NCBI GenBank assembly: GCA_943354605.1
Contig: CALRCK010000007.1
Span: 2,450-39,043, forward strand
Source of the DNA: Candidatus Uhrbacteria bacterium
GTDB taxonomy: Bacteria > Patescibacteriota > Patescibacteriia > UBA9934
Direction of reading: 5' to 3'
Length of the DNA: 36,594 bases
In this document: one piece after another, positions 7,123 through 14,735 of the stretch
Layout: every line of letters starts with the position of its first letter
Position numbering within the stretch: the stretch's first letter is position 1
Made by a program: the position numbers and the translations under genes
Notes under the pieces: model-generated
Seen by the model: the letters and a program-made list of their open reading frames with translations, nothing else
What the model was told of the DNA's origin: nothing
The model's database searches: none

Positions 7123-8181
7123 ATGATTCCGGGATCGCGACAGGCATTGCAAACATATAAGCGCGTTCGTGAATTTCTCAGTCAACATGAGCGATGGTTC
7201 ATGCCGATCATGCTTGTGATGGGAACGGCGTTTGATGTGTGGCAGTTCCGCGTATTGGACTTGCGCGAGAAGTTTGTGGTGATGAGCGTGTATGTTGCAA
7301 TGGTGATGGGATCGATGGCACTCACGGCATTTCAGAGAGCGGAGGAGATTTCATCGTTGCGATATTTCAGGCTTGCCGCACCATTTGCACAGCAATTCGC
7401 GATGGGAGGATTGCTGAGCACCGCGCTGTTGTTTTATTGGTTTAGTGGAACATTTTCAGTGACGTGGCCGCTCATCGCGCTTGTTGCGATCCTGATGATT
7501 TCGAATGAAACACTGCGGCACGTTGTGCTGAGGCCAATGGTGCAGGTTGGCATTTTGTATTTTGCGCTGTTCTCACTATTCGCTATTTGGTTCGCACATC
7601 TTTTTGATTCGCTCAGCTGGCCAGTGTTTTTGGCCGGAGGTTTGGCGAGCATGATTGTGATGACGTTGCTCCTCGTGCTTCTTATCAACCTTGGGGATCT
7701 CTACAAAGATCGTGTTCACATGTGGTTGGTGATTGCCGGCGTATTTGTATTTATGAACACGTGTTATTTTTTGAACATTATTCCGCCAATCCCTCTCGCG
7801 CTTCGTGACGCAACGATGGCGTACAGCGTAACGTCGGACTACGTTCTCGTCACTCCGGAAGAATCATGGCTTGATCGATTCATTTTTGGCGAAACCATTC
7901 TTGTCACTCCCGGTGATGCGTTGTATGCCTACACCGCGGTGTATGCGCCAGAAGGATTGACGACAACAATCGTTCACGTGTGGCAGCGCTATGATGCGGA
8001 CACCCATAGCTGGGAAACTGAACACGAATTACCGTTTCAAATCAGTGGCGGCCGGCCCGACGGCTATCGTGGCTATTCCATGGTGTCTTCCATCGCCGCT
8101 GGAAAGTGGCGCGTGAGCGTTGAGACAACAACGGGTCAAGTCTTGGGACGAATGACCTTTACGGTGGTGACGGGAGACTGA
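7123..8181 (+). CDS. Multi-TM protein with C-terminal DUF2914-like domain
   Basis: 352 aa. The first about 230 residues contain seven or so hydrophobic segments (for example FVVMSVYVAMVMGSMAL, WPLIALVAILMIS, MIVMTLLLVLLINLG, WLVIAGVFVFMNTCYFL). The rest is a soluble domain with VWQRYDADTHSWETEHELP, ISGGRPDGYRGYS and GKWRVSVETTTGQVLGRMTF, the pattern of DUF2914, a small beta domain of unknown function predicted to face the outside. The ATG at 7123 is preferred over one at 7093 because a -10-like TATGCT (7103-7108) lies between them, 14 nt before 7123. No SD. The rod-like RNA candidate begins 15 nt after the stop. Confidence 0.85.
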   Translation: MIPGSRQALQTYKRVREFLSQHERWFMPIMLVMGTAFDVWQFRVLDLREKFVVMSVYVAMVMGSMALTAFQRAEEISSLRYFRLAAPFAQQFAMGGLLSTALLFYWFSGTFSVTWPLIALVAILMISNETLRHVVLRPMVQVGILYFALFSLFAIWFAHLFDSLSWPVFLAGGLASMIVMTLLLVLLINLGDLYKDRVHMWLVIAGVFVFMNTCYFLNIIPPIPLALRDATMAYSVTSDYVLVTPEESWLDRFIFGETILVTPGDALYAYTAVYAPEGLTTTIVHVWQRYDADTHSWETEHELPFQISGGRPDGYRGYSMVSSIAAGKWRVSVETTTGQVLGRMTFTVVTGD

Positions 8182-8196
8182 GCCTTCCCCTAACAC

Positions 8197-8329
8197 GCAA
8201 GCGCCAGTGGCGAGGATACATTCTTCCAACGAGCACGCGCCCCACAGCTGCAGGTGAGCGAAAGCGAACCGTCGCAGCGTAGGGGATTCGCGCGGAGTGC
8301 AGAAGAATGTATCCGAGCCACCAGCTTGC
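8197..8329 (+). ncRNA. Rod-like structured RNA candidate (133 nt)
   Basis: This gap between genes folds end to end. GCAAGC (8197-8202) pairs with 8324-8329; TGGC (8208-8211) with GCCA (8317-8320); then a tandem G-A/A-G mismatch; a perfect 13-bp stem (8214-8226 with 8302-8314); GCAC/GTGC (8233-8236, 8297-8300); CCCC/GGGG (8240-8243, 8282-8285); GCTGC/GCAGC (8247-8251, 8274-8278); GGT/ACC; and GC-GAAA-GC at the tip (GNRA tetraloop). Seven T's follow at 8338-8344. Tetraloop and tandem GA mismatch point to RNA rather than a DNA site. Strand and promoter are not established. 6S RNA was considered, but the large open central bubble is missing. Confidence 0.5.
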
Positions 8330-8366
8330 ATCATTCCTTTTTTTCTGCTAACGTTCGCAAAATCCT

Positions 8367-8771
8367 ATGTACAACAAATATCACAGTCAGCGTTCTGGCA
8401 GCACGACAGATCGAAAACCCAGCAATCGTGGCACCTGGAACCGCGCAGGCGCAGGGCGCCCAGCGCCTCGCGAATTGCACGATGCCGTGTGTAGCGAGTG
8501 CCGTAAGCCATGCCAAGTGCCATTCTTCCCAAGTGAAGGACGCGCCGTAAAGTGTCGCGATTGTTTCCGCACCGACGGACCATCATTCGGTGATCGCGAT
8601 GATCGTCGTCCATCGTTCGACCGCAAACCATCGTATTCCGATCGTTTTGAGCGCCCAACGTATGCTCCTCGCGAGGATCGATCGTCTGGAAGCAGCGATT
8701 CCGTGCGCCTTGCCGCTATCGAACGCAAACTTGATCAGATTCTCGAATTGCTCGACGCAGACGAAATCTAG
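8367..8771 (+). CDS. CxxC...CxxC zinc-ribbon protein
   Basis: 134 aa with AVCSECRKPCQVPFFP and, 16 residues on, VKCRDCF: the four cysteines of a zinc ribbon common in CPR genomes ('CxxC-x17-CxxC' type). Flanking regions are disordered and rich in Arg, Asp, Ser and Pro (DRDDRRPSFDRKPSYSDRF). The C-terminus is a short amphipathic helix, RLAAIERKLDQILELL, likely a coiled coil for self-association. The composition suggests nucleic-acid or ribosome association, but this is inference. The start has no SD; TGCTAACGT upstream could hold an extended -10. Downstream come the 113-nt element (opposite orientation) and a hairpin. Confidence 0.88.
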   Translation: MYNKYHSQRSGSTTDRKPSNRGTWNRAGAGRPAPRELHDAVCSECRKPCQVPFFPSEGRAVKCRDCFRTDGPSFGDRDDRRPSFDRKPSYSDRFERPTYAPREDRSSGSSDSVRLAAIERKLDQILELLDADEI

Positions 8772-8781
8772 AACGCAGAAC

Positions 8782-8894
8782 TTCCCCATTTGGCCTCTTT
8801 TCGACTCTCGACGTCGCAAATTCGCTCAACGTACCGAGAAGTACGCCTCGCGAACTTTGCTCCTTGTTCATCGAAAATAGTCTCAAATGAGAAA
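8782..8894 (-). repeat. 113-nt palindromic element, copy 1
   Basis: Read on the minus strand this stretch matches 27636-27748 over its whole 113-nt length at roughly 80% identity. Differences concentrate in three short blocks that are loops in the predicted fold, while the paired arms are kept. The outer arms TTTCTCATTTG and CAAATGGGGAA pair, as do TTTTCG/CGAAAA and CGTAC/GTACG at the tip. It starts 11 nt after the stop of the zinc-ribbon gene. There is no ORF with protein sense inside. Confidence 0.75.
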
Positions 8895-8908
8895 GTTCTG
8901 ATCAATTC

Positions 8909-8935
8909 AAGGCCGCCTGAAAGGGCGGTTTTGTG
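8909..8935 (+). terminator. Hairpin with T-rich tail
   Basis: CCGCC (8913-8917) pairs with GGCGG (8924-8928) and TTTTGTGTT follows. It probably ends transcription from the zinc-ribbon gene just before the -10 box of the next gene (TACACT, 8937-8942). Confidence 0.6.
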
Positions 8936-8967
8936 TTACACTTTCTTCAACATTAACTGCTATTCCT

Positions 8968-9894
8968 ATGAAGGCACTTCCACGCTCCACTGCGAAAGAT
9001 GTGTTCTCGCATTTGTTCGCAATCGTGACGCTCTACGTTTCTGTGGTGTCGTTCATCATTCTTGGATTCCAGTATATCGACGTGACATTTCCCGATGCGC
9101 TGAGTTTTTATTACACCGGCGCACTCGATGCGATTCGTGGTGGCATGGCAAGTCTTATCGTCATGTGGCCGGCGTTCATTGCGATTTCGTGGTTTATGCA
9201 TAAGGACGCGAAGGCCGATGCCGAGAAGCGCGAGATTTCCATTCGCAAATGGTTGCTCTACCTCACACTTTTTGTGACTGCGATCACGATCGTTGTTGAT
9301 CTCATTACCTTGGTGAATTATTTCTTGAACGGCGAAATTTCGACACGATTCATTTTGAAAGTCCTCGTGGTGCTCGCAACAGCCGTTGTGGTGTTTGCGT
9401 ATTACCTTTGGGATTTGCGTACAGAATCCATCGCGAAGTCGGTGGTCCCAAAGAAGACCGCGATCGCGACATCGATTGTTGTGGTTCTTACAATCGTTCT
9501 TGGGTTCTTGCTTGTGGGTTCACCGGCACAACAGCGCAAGGTTCGGTTTGATGAGCAACGCGTTCAAGATCTTTCAACGATTCAGGGAGAAATCACGAGA
9601 TATTATTCAACGAAACAGGCTCTTCCTTCAGCGTTGTCCGATCTCACCGATTCAATAAGCGGATTTGTTGCCCCGGTTGATCCAACAACGAATGCTGCGT
9701 TTGAGTACAGTGTTCTAAGCCCGCTGCAGTTTCAGCTCTGTGCCACTTTTGAAGCAGATTCCGTCGGGAACCAAACGGATTGGACTCGGCCGTACGGAGT
9801 GTATAGTCCGTATAATGAAAACTGGATGCACGACGCTGGACGACAATGTTTCTCGCGCACGATTGATCCAACGATGTATCCTCCAGCGAAGTAG
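8968..9894 (+). CDS. DUF5671-like membrane protein with extracytoplasmic C-terminal domain
   Basis: 308 aa. Four hydrophobic segments in the first 160 residues (IVTLYVSVVSFIILGF, MASLIVMWPAFIAISWF, LLYLTLFVTAITIVVDLI, VLVVLATAVVVFAYYLW) match the DUF5671 layout. A fifth (IATSIVVVLTIVLGFLLVG, about 176-194) is followed by a soluble tail with RVQDLSTIQGEITRYYSTKQ and ALPSALSDL, resembling the C-terminal part of pseudopilin-like proteins. Two cysteines in the tail (LCATFE and RQCFS) could form a disulfide. Function is unknown. A -10-like TACACT preceded by TGT (extended -10) lies at 8937-8942, 25 nt before the ATG; there is no SD. A 13-bp terminator follows. Confidence 0.85.
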   Translation: MKALPRSTAKDVFSHLFAIVTLYVSVVSFIILGFQYIDVTFPDALSFYYTGALDAIRGGMASLIVMWPAFIAISWFMHKDAKADAEKREISIRKWLLYLTLFVTAITIVVDLITLVNYFLNGEISTRFILKVLVVLATAVVVFAYYLWDLRTESIAKSVVPKKTAIATSIVVVLTIVLGFLLVGSPAQQRKVRFDEQRVQDLSTIQGEITRYYSTKQALPSALSDLTDSISGFVAPVDPTTNAAFEYSVLSPLQFQLCATFEADSVGNQTDWTRPYGVYSPYNENWMHDAGRQCFSRTIDPTMYPPAK

Positions 9895-9900
9895 GAAATC

Positions 9901-9934
9901 AAAACGCCCCGTCGCAATGACGGGGCGTTTTTTT
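9901..9934. terminator. Strong intrinsic terminator
   Basis: AAAACGCCCCGTC (9901-9913) pairs perfectly with 9919-9931 around a 5-nt loop and runs into TTTTTTT (9928-9934). It directly follows the stop of the DUF5671-like gene. Confidence 0.9.
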
Positions 9935-9935
9935 G

Positions 9936-10015
9936 CCTCCCCCAACCACTCCATAAATGGAGGGGAGGATGTCGGTGATAGCCTCTCCCCCATTTATGGG
10001 GGAGTCGGAGGGGGC
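9936..10015. repeat. Imperfect inverted repeat of CTCCCCC...TTTATGG arms
   Basis: Two arms, each itself a palindrome around ATAAATGG or ATTTATGG flanked by C- and G-runs (9936-9969 and 9984-10015), are reverse complements of each other with mismatches. This looks like a dispersed palindromic element placed between two gene ends, and it may also act as a terminator for the minus-strand gene ending at 10016. Confidence 0.6.
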
Positions 10016-10813
10016 TTACTTCGCAATTTGGAACGTGTCCTTCTGTGTAATATTGTAATGCTTTGCAGCGCTCGATCCTTGCACGACGAGTTCCAGGAAT
10101 CGTTTGCTGCCGTAGCCGGAACTTCCCATCGTTAATCCTGTTTGGTAATTCGGAACTGTACGAAGCTGTTTGTAACACGTTGCTTTAATCGCAAGCCCGT
10201 TCAAAATGATTTCTCGTTCAGCACCTTCTTCGAATGCGATGTCTTCCGGAAGAAGTGTTGTTTTGCAGTTGCCGAAGGAATCAATGCGCCACACGTCGAG
10301 TGCCGCGTCGGGAATGTCGGTGAACATGAGTTTTTCCGATGGCACGTCCTTCTTGTCCCACACGATGCGGGCAAGGCGGGGAAGGTAGTCGAAGCTGCGG
10401 AACTGTGATGTTGCTGCGCGGTCGATAATCTCCTGATCATATCCGCCGAACGCCAGAACGGTGCGGATGTCGGTGACGTTTACGTGATCTGAGAGACCGA
10501 ATTTCTTCAGGAGCGAGAGCACTTCGCCATCAATGGTGCAGACCACAAGAATCTTGCCAATCCAGAGGTATCCAAATGGTGTGCCGTTCGGCCATTTTCG
10601 TGCAGCGCCATGGCGAGGAGCGACGTTCACGGCGATGATGCCCTCTTGGTCGTCTGAGGCGTCGAGCACGTCGATCAGGTTGCCTGCAGCTTCAATATCG
10701 GAGAACGCGCCGGCAAAACTCGACGGCACGCCCGGAAAGAGCACGCTGTATCGGGTTTGCTGACGAATCTGCGCGTTGCCGTCTTGGCAGTCAGTAATGA
10801 TGGAGATAAACAT
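10016..10813 (-). CDS. SAM hydroxide adenosyltransferase-like protein (DUF62 family)
   Basis: 265 aa from ATG at 10813. MFISIITDCQDGN matches the family start (ITDxGxxD-like), followed by IIAVNVAPRHG, a GYLWIGKILVVCTIDG segment, and a C-terminal domain ending in LELVVQGSSAAKHY, which matches the SAM-binding C-terminal barrel of this family. Members split S-adenosylmethionine with hydroxide (giving adenosine and methionine) or, rarely, halide. The DCQDGN start differs from the common D-F-G-x-x-D, so activity should not be assumed. An in-frame ATG at 10888 would add 25 residues overlapping the divergent ABC promoter, so I prefer 10813. No SD. It ends against the palindromic repeat. Confidence 0.85.
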   Translation of the reverse strand: MFISIITDCQDGNAQIRQQTRYSVLFPGVPSSFAGAFSDIEAAGNLIDVLDASDDQEGIIAVNVAPRHGAARKWPNGTPFGYLWIGKILVVCTIDGEVLSLLKKFGLSDHVNVTDIRTVLAFGGYDQEIIDRAATSQFRSFDYLPRLARIVWDKKDVPSEKLMFTDIPDAALDVWRIDSFGNCKTTLLPEDIAFEEGAEREIILNGLAIKATCYKQLRTVPNYQTGLTMGSSGYGSKRFLELVVQGSSAAKHYNITQKDTFQIAK

Positions 10814-10852
10814 AGGGAAAAGAGATTTCTGCGCTATGGTTACACAAAAAGT

Positions 10853-10881
10853 TTGAATAATCAAGCACGTTATGGTAGCAT
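10853..10881 (+). promoter_or_regulatory. Promoter of the ABC exporter operon
   Basis: TTGAAT (10853-10858), a 17-bp spacer and TAGCAT (10876-10881). The start codon at 10894 is 12 nt past the -10, so the leader would be only about 5 nt. Confidence 0.55.
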
Positions 10882-10893
10882 ATTTCACTTCCT

Positions 10894-12627
10894 ATGACCC
10901 AAGAAGCCTCAAAGAAATCGTCTCCGAGCATCTTTAGCGTGCTCACGCCGTATCGAAAATTCGTGGTGCTCTTGATTGGTTTGGCTGTTGCGATGAATAC
11001 GGTGAGCTTGGTTATTCCAAAGCTCGTTTCACGCGCGATCGACGCGTTTTTGACGCATCGGTTTGACCCTTCGGCAATCACGATCGCGTTCGTTGCCGTT
11101 GCGGTCGGTATTATGGTGCTGACGTATCTCCAAGGGATTGTGCAAACATACGCATCAGAGCGTGTGGCTCGCGATGTGCGGAATGCGCTGACGGCAAAAA
11201 TTTCCAATCAGAGCTTTGCATACATTCAAGAAAAGACACCGGCGCAGCTGCTCACAAATCTCACATCTGACATCGACGCCGTGAAGCTTTTTGTGTCGCA
11301 GGCGATTGTAACGCTGGTGTCGTCCGCGATCATTATTGTTGGATCCGCGATTGTGCTTCTTTCAATTCAGTATGAGCTCGCGATTGTGGTGCTGTGCGTG
11401 TTGCCGACAATCGGGTTTGCATTCGCAATGACACTTGCCCGAGTTCGTCCACTTTTTAAGGCGTCGCAAGAAGTCATCGACTGGTTGAACAAGGTGATTA
11501 ACGAAAGCATTCTTGGTGCTGCGTTTATTCGTGTCGTCAATGCCCGTCGCACTGAAGAGCAGAAATTCACCGTCGTCAACGCAAAGGCAAAAGACGTGAG
11601 CATGAATATTTTGTATCTTTTTGCTGGACTGATCCCAATTATTACGTTCGTTTCAAGTTTCGCGACGTTGTGTATTTTGTTCCTTGGTGGCCACCTCGTT
11701 ATTGGTGGCGGACTTTCGCTTGGAGACTTTGCGGCGTTCAACAGCTACGTTGGATTAATGATCTTCCCGATTCTCATGATTGGCATGATGAGCAACGTGA
11801 TTGCACGCGCCACAACATCGTACGAACGCATCACCGATGTGTTGAATGCACCAGACGCAAAGGACACTGGAGCACGTGTCGTCGATATTCGTGGCGATAT
11901 CGATGTGAAGAATGTCACGGTGATGTTCGGTGAAAAGTACGCGCTCAAGGATGTGTCGCTCTCGATGAAGGCTGGAACGAAAACGGCAATTCTCGGTCCA
12001 ACGGCTGCAGGGAAGACACAGTTGCTCTACGTATTGATCGGACTGATTGATCCGCAGGAAGGATTCGTGTCGTACGACGGTATTCCGATGAAAGATTTCG
12101 AGAAAGTCTCGTTCTACCGCCAAATTGGTCTGGTGTTCCAGGAGAGCATCATGTTCAACGTGTCGGTGCGTGAGAATATTGCGTTCGCTGGCATCGCAAC
12201 TGAGGCAGACATCGCAAAGGCGATTGCAACAGCAGAGCTGAACGATTTCATCAGCGCACTGCCGCAAGGATTGGATTCGATTGTTTCCGAGCGTGGAACG
12301 AGTCTTTCCGGCGGGCAAAAGCAGCGGATCATGTTAGCGCGTGCGTTGGCACTGAACCCGAAGATTCTGTTCCTCGACGATTTCACAGCGCGCGTTGATG
12401 CAAAGACCGAGCAAACAATCGTCGCAAATATCGGCGCGAACTATCCGGGCACGACGATTGTTTCCGTCACGCAGACCATTGCGCCGATCCAGCACTACGA
12501 TCAGATCGTGCTCCTGATGGAAGGAGAGATTCTCGCGAAGGGTACGCACGAAGAGCTCATGCGAACGTCGCCAGAGTACGTGCAGATGGTTGAATCGCAG
12601 CAAAGCACAAGTACGTATGAATTATAG
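10894..12627 (+). CDS. ABC exporter half-transporter, degenerate-site subunit
   Basis: 577 aa. A six-helix exporter domain (about 1-310) precedes a nucleotide-binding domain. Walker A is GPTAAGKT (about 369), the signature is intact (LSGGQKQR, about 472), but Walker B ends LDD in place of LDE, and the switch histidine is replaced (VSVTQT where partners have IAHR). So this subunit keeps a good signature but has lost two catalytic residues, the usual pattern for one half of a heterodimeric type IV exporter (LmrCD/TM287-288 type). Its stop overlaps the next gene's start by 11 nt, so the two are translationally coupled and form one transporter. Substrate unknown; drug, lipid or peptide are all possible. 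The promoter at 10853-10881 gives an almost leaderless message. Confidence 0.95.
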   Translation: MTQEASKKSSPSIFSVLTPYRKFVVLLIGLAVAMNTVSLVIPKLVSRAIDAFLTHRFDPSAITIAFVAVAVGIMVLTYLQGIVQTYASERVARDVRNALTAKISNQSFAYIQEKTPAQLLTNLTSDIDAVKLFVSQAIVTLVSSAIIIVGSAIVLLSIQYELAIVVLCVLPTIGFAFAMTLARVRPLFKASQEVIDWLNKVINESILGAAFIRVVNARRTEEQKFTVVNAKAKDVSMNILYLFAGLIPIITFVSSFATLCILFLGGHLVIGGGLSLGDFAAFNSYVGLMIFPILMIGMMSNVIARATTSYERITDVLNAPDAKDTGARVVDIRGDIDVKNVTVMFGEKYALKDVSLSMKAGTKTAILGPTAAGKTQLLYVLIGLIDPQEGFVSYDGIPMKDFEKVSFYRQIGLVFQESIMFNVSVRENIAFAGIATEADIAKAIATAELNDFISALPQGLDSIVSERGTSLSGGQKQRIMLARALALNPKILFLDDFTARVDAKTEQTIVANIGANYPGTTIVSVTQTIAPIQHYDQIVLLMEGEILAKGTHEELMRTSPEYVQMVESQQSTSTYEL

Positions 12628-14374
12628 CCTTGCAGAAAACAAGGGAACGTCGTCCAACGCGCTGCTTGCCGTGGCGAAGAAATTCGTTCCGTTCATTCGT
12701 GGAGAACAAACCGGAATGATCGTCGCATTCATTGCGATTCTTTTGAACTCCGGATTGAACCTCGCTGCGCCAATGATTATTGGTCACGTTGTTGATACGT
12801 ACATCGTCACCCGTCAGTTTGATGGCGTGATCACGTTTTCGTCGCTGTTGTTGGCCATCTTCGGTCTTGCCGCATTGGCGCAGTACACCCAAACTCGCGT
12901 GATGGGCGCCGTGAGCAACCGTGTGTTGTTCAATTTGCGCAACGCAATCTTTACAAAATTGCAGACGCTTCCCGTGGCGTTCTTCAATCAGAACAAGGCT
13001 GGTGACCTCATCTCGCGCATCAATAATGACACCGATAAATTGAACCAATTTTTTTCTCAGGCATTGATGCAGTTTGTGGGAAGCGTGTTTATGGTGATTG
13101 GTGCAGGAATCTCCGTCCTCGTCATCAGTCCTCGTCTTGGCGCTGCAGCACTTGCGCCGGCGTTGTTCTTGCTGGTGGTGACGCGTGTGCTTTCGGGTTG
13201 GATGAAGCGGAAGAATGCGCGAAGTCTTGAAACCACCGGCGACATGAGCGCGAGTATTCAAGAAAGCTTGAACAACTTTAGCGTGATCGTTGCATTTCAT
13301 CGCCAGGATTACTTCCGTGAGCGATTTATTGCGGTGAACGACAAGAACTTCAAAGCATCAATCACTGCCGGACTTGCGAACACTATCTTTACGCCGATTT
13401 ACGGTCTGTCGAGCAACATCGCGATTCTCGTCGTCATTGCGTACGGCGCACACCTCATCGGGCTCGGACTCCTCACGATTGGTGTGCTCATCAGTTTCTT
13501 GACGTACGTGACGCGCTTTTACGATCCGTTGCGCCAGATTGCGAACCTTTGGAGTTCTTTTCAGCTCGCGCTTGCGGCGTGGGATCGCATTTCCGATATT
13601 CTCAGCATGGAGTCGGAAATGGTTGAAGGCGCTGGCGGTACGATGAATACATCTGCACCAGTCTTGGAATTCCAGAATGTGAAATTCCACTATCCTAATG
13701 GAAAAACCGTGCTGCGAGACGTGAATCTGTCGCTTGAAGCGGGGAAGACGTACGCGCTTGTTGGCCCAACTGGTGGTGGAAAAACCACCACCGCGTCTTT
13801 GATGGCGCGGTTGTATGATCCGTCCGAAGGATCGGTATTGCTTCACGGCGTTGATATGAAGACGTATACGGCAGCAGACCGCGCGAAGCGCATTGGCTTT
13901 ATTCTTCAGGAGCCATTCCTGTTTACGGGAACGATTCGCGATAACATTGTGTACGGAAACGATAACCTTTCATCCGTGACATCGGAGCAGCTTGTGGAGA
14001 TTCTTACAAAGAGCGGGCTCTCGTCGCTGCTTCCTCGTTTTACCGAAGGGCTCGATACACCGGTTACATCAAACGGAAATTCCATGAGCCTTGGCCAGCG
14101 CCAGCTCATTGCGTTCATGCGTGCTGTGTTGCGTAAACCAGATATTCTTATTTTGGACGAGGCGACGGCGAATATCGACACGGTGACGGAACAGCTCCTT
14201 GAAGACATTCTCCGTCAACTTCCCGCAACAACAACGCGAGTCATCATTGCGCACCGTTTGAACACCATCGAAGCCGCGGACGAAATTTACTTCGTGAACG
14301 CCGGAACCGTAACCCCAGCAGGATCGTTGGAACACGCGGTGGACATGGTGATGCACGGCAAACGGGAATCGTAA
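12617..14374 (+). CDS. ABC exporter half-transporter, catalytic-site subunit
   Basis: 585 aa. I start at ATG 12617, which overlaps the previous stop by 11 nt; the frame is open slightly further upstream but inside the previous gene. A transmembrane domain (about 1-320) is followed by Walker A GPTGGGKTT (about 382), Walker B ILILDEATANID with the catalytic Glu, and an intact switch His (IAHRLNT). Its signature is MSLGQRQ instead of LSGGQ. The degenerate signature here and the missing catalytic residues in the partner meet in the same composite ATP site, so the pair has one active and one inactive site. Exported substrate unknown. No terminator is obvious after the stop; a repeat-rich gap follows. 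Confidence 0.95.
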   Translation: MNYSLAENKGTSSNALLAVAKKFVPFIRGEQTGMIVAFIAILLNSGLNLAAPMIIGHVVDTYIVTRQFDGVITFSSLLLAIFGLAALAQYTQTRVMGAVSNRVLFNLRNAIFTKLQTLPVAFFNQNKAGDLISRINNDTDKLNQFFSQALMQFVGSVFMVIGAGISVLVISPRLGAAALAPALFLLVVTRVLSGWMKRKNARSLETTGDMSASIQESLNNFSVIVAFHRQDYFRERFIAVNDKNFKASITAGLANTIFTPIYGLSSNIAILVVIAYGAHLIGLGLLTIGVLISFLTYVTRFYDPLRQIANLWSSFQLALAAWDRISDILSMESEMVEGAGGTMNTSAPVLEFQNVKFHYPNGKTVLRDVNLSLEAGKTYALVGPTGGGKTTTASLMARLYDPSEGSVLLHGVDMKTYTAADRAKRIGFILQEPFLFTGTIRDNIVYGNDNLSSVTSEQLVEILTKSGLSSLLPRFTEGLDTPVTSNGNSMSLGQRQLIAFMRAVLRKPDILILDEATANIDTVTEQLLEDILRQLPATTTRVIIAHRLNTIEAADEIYFVNAGTVTPAGSLEHAVDMVMHGKRES

Positions 14375-14430
14375 CCTGAACCGGAGCTGACCTTGGAGAG
14401 GGTTGTGAATCGGCAACGCGACGTGTACGT

Positions 14431-14494
14431 GAAGGGTAAGAATCTCTCGTAGGCGATCATGGATCAGATTCTTCACTTCGTTCAGAATGACTGA
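14431..14494. repeat. Inverted AGAATCTCTCGTAGG / CAGATTCTTC repeat
   Basis: AAGAATCTCTCGTAGG near 14438 is followed by AGATTCTTCACTTCGTTCAGAATGAC on the opposite sense. The same words occur at 24420-24453 (GTCATTCTGAGCGAAGCGA then AGAATCTCTCGTAGG). This is a dispersed intergenic repeat. Confidence 0.6.
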
Positions 14495-14579
14495 GGGAAA
14501 GACACTTTGATTTTTTCTTTCGCGCATGTCGTGTCGACATAACATTTTGTGCGTAGAAATGCCAATGATTTTGAATATC

Positions 14580-14603
14580 GGATGTCGTGTCCACACGACA
14601 TCC
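14580..14603. repeat. Perfect 11-bp palindrome upstream of trhO
   Basis: GGATGTCGTGT (14580-14590), CC, then ACACGACATCC (14593-14603). A related shorter palindrome, ATGTCG-TGT-CGACAT, lies 40 nt upstream (14526-14540). Together they look like paired protein-binding sites or an RNA hairpin. Confidence 0.5.
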
Positions 14604-14735
14604 TCAATATCGCAAAACGCACACGCCGAGGTCGCCGATGATGTGTTGCTGTCGCCATCCGTCCCCCTCACATCCATCCAAGGTCAGTCTCCGGTCTGGT
14701 CTCTTTCACTTTTTTCCCGTACACTTCCGCCGAAT

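Larger units (their letters stand above)
14375..14735. other. Gap of 361 bases without a gene: repeats and two palindromes
   Basis: It holds a dispersed AGAATCT...AGATTCT repeat (14431-14494), two palindromes sharing ATGTCGTGT (14526-14540 and 14580-14603), and the start region of the next gene. No protein-like ORF beyond the true trhO start was found, although its frame is open from 14526. Confidence 0.6.
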
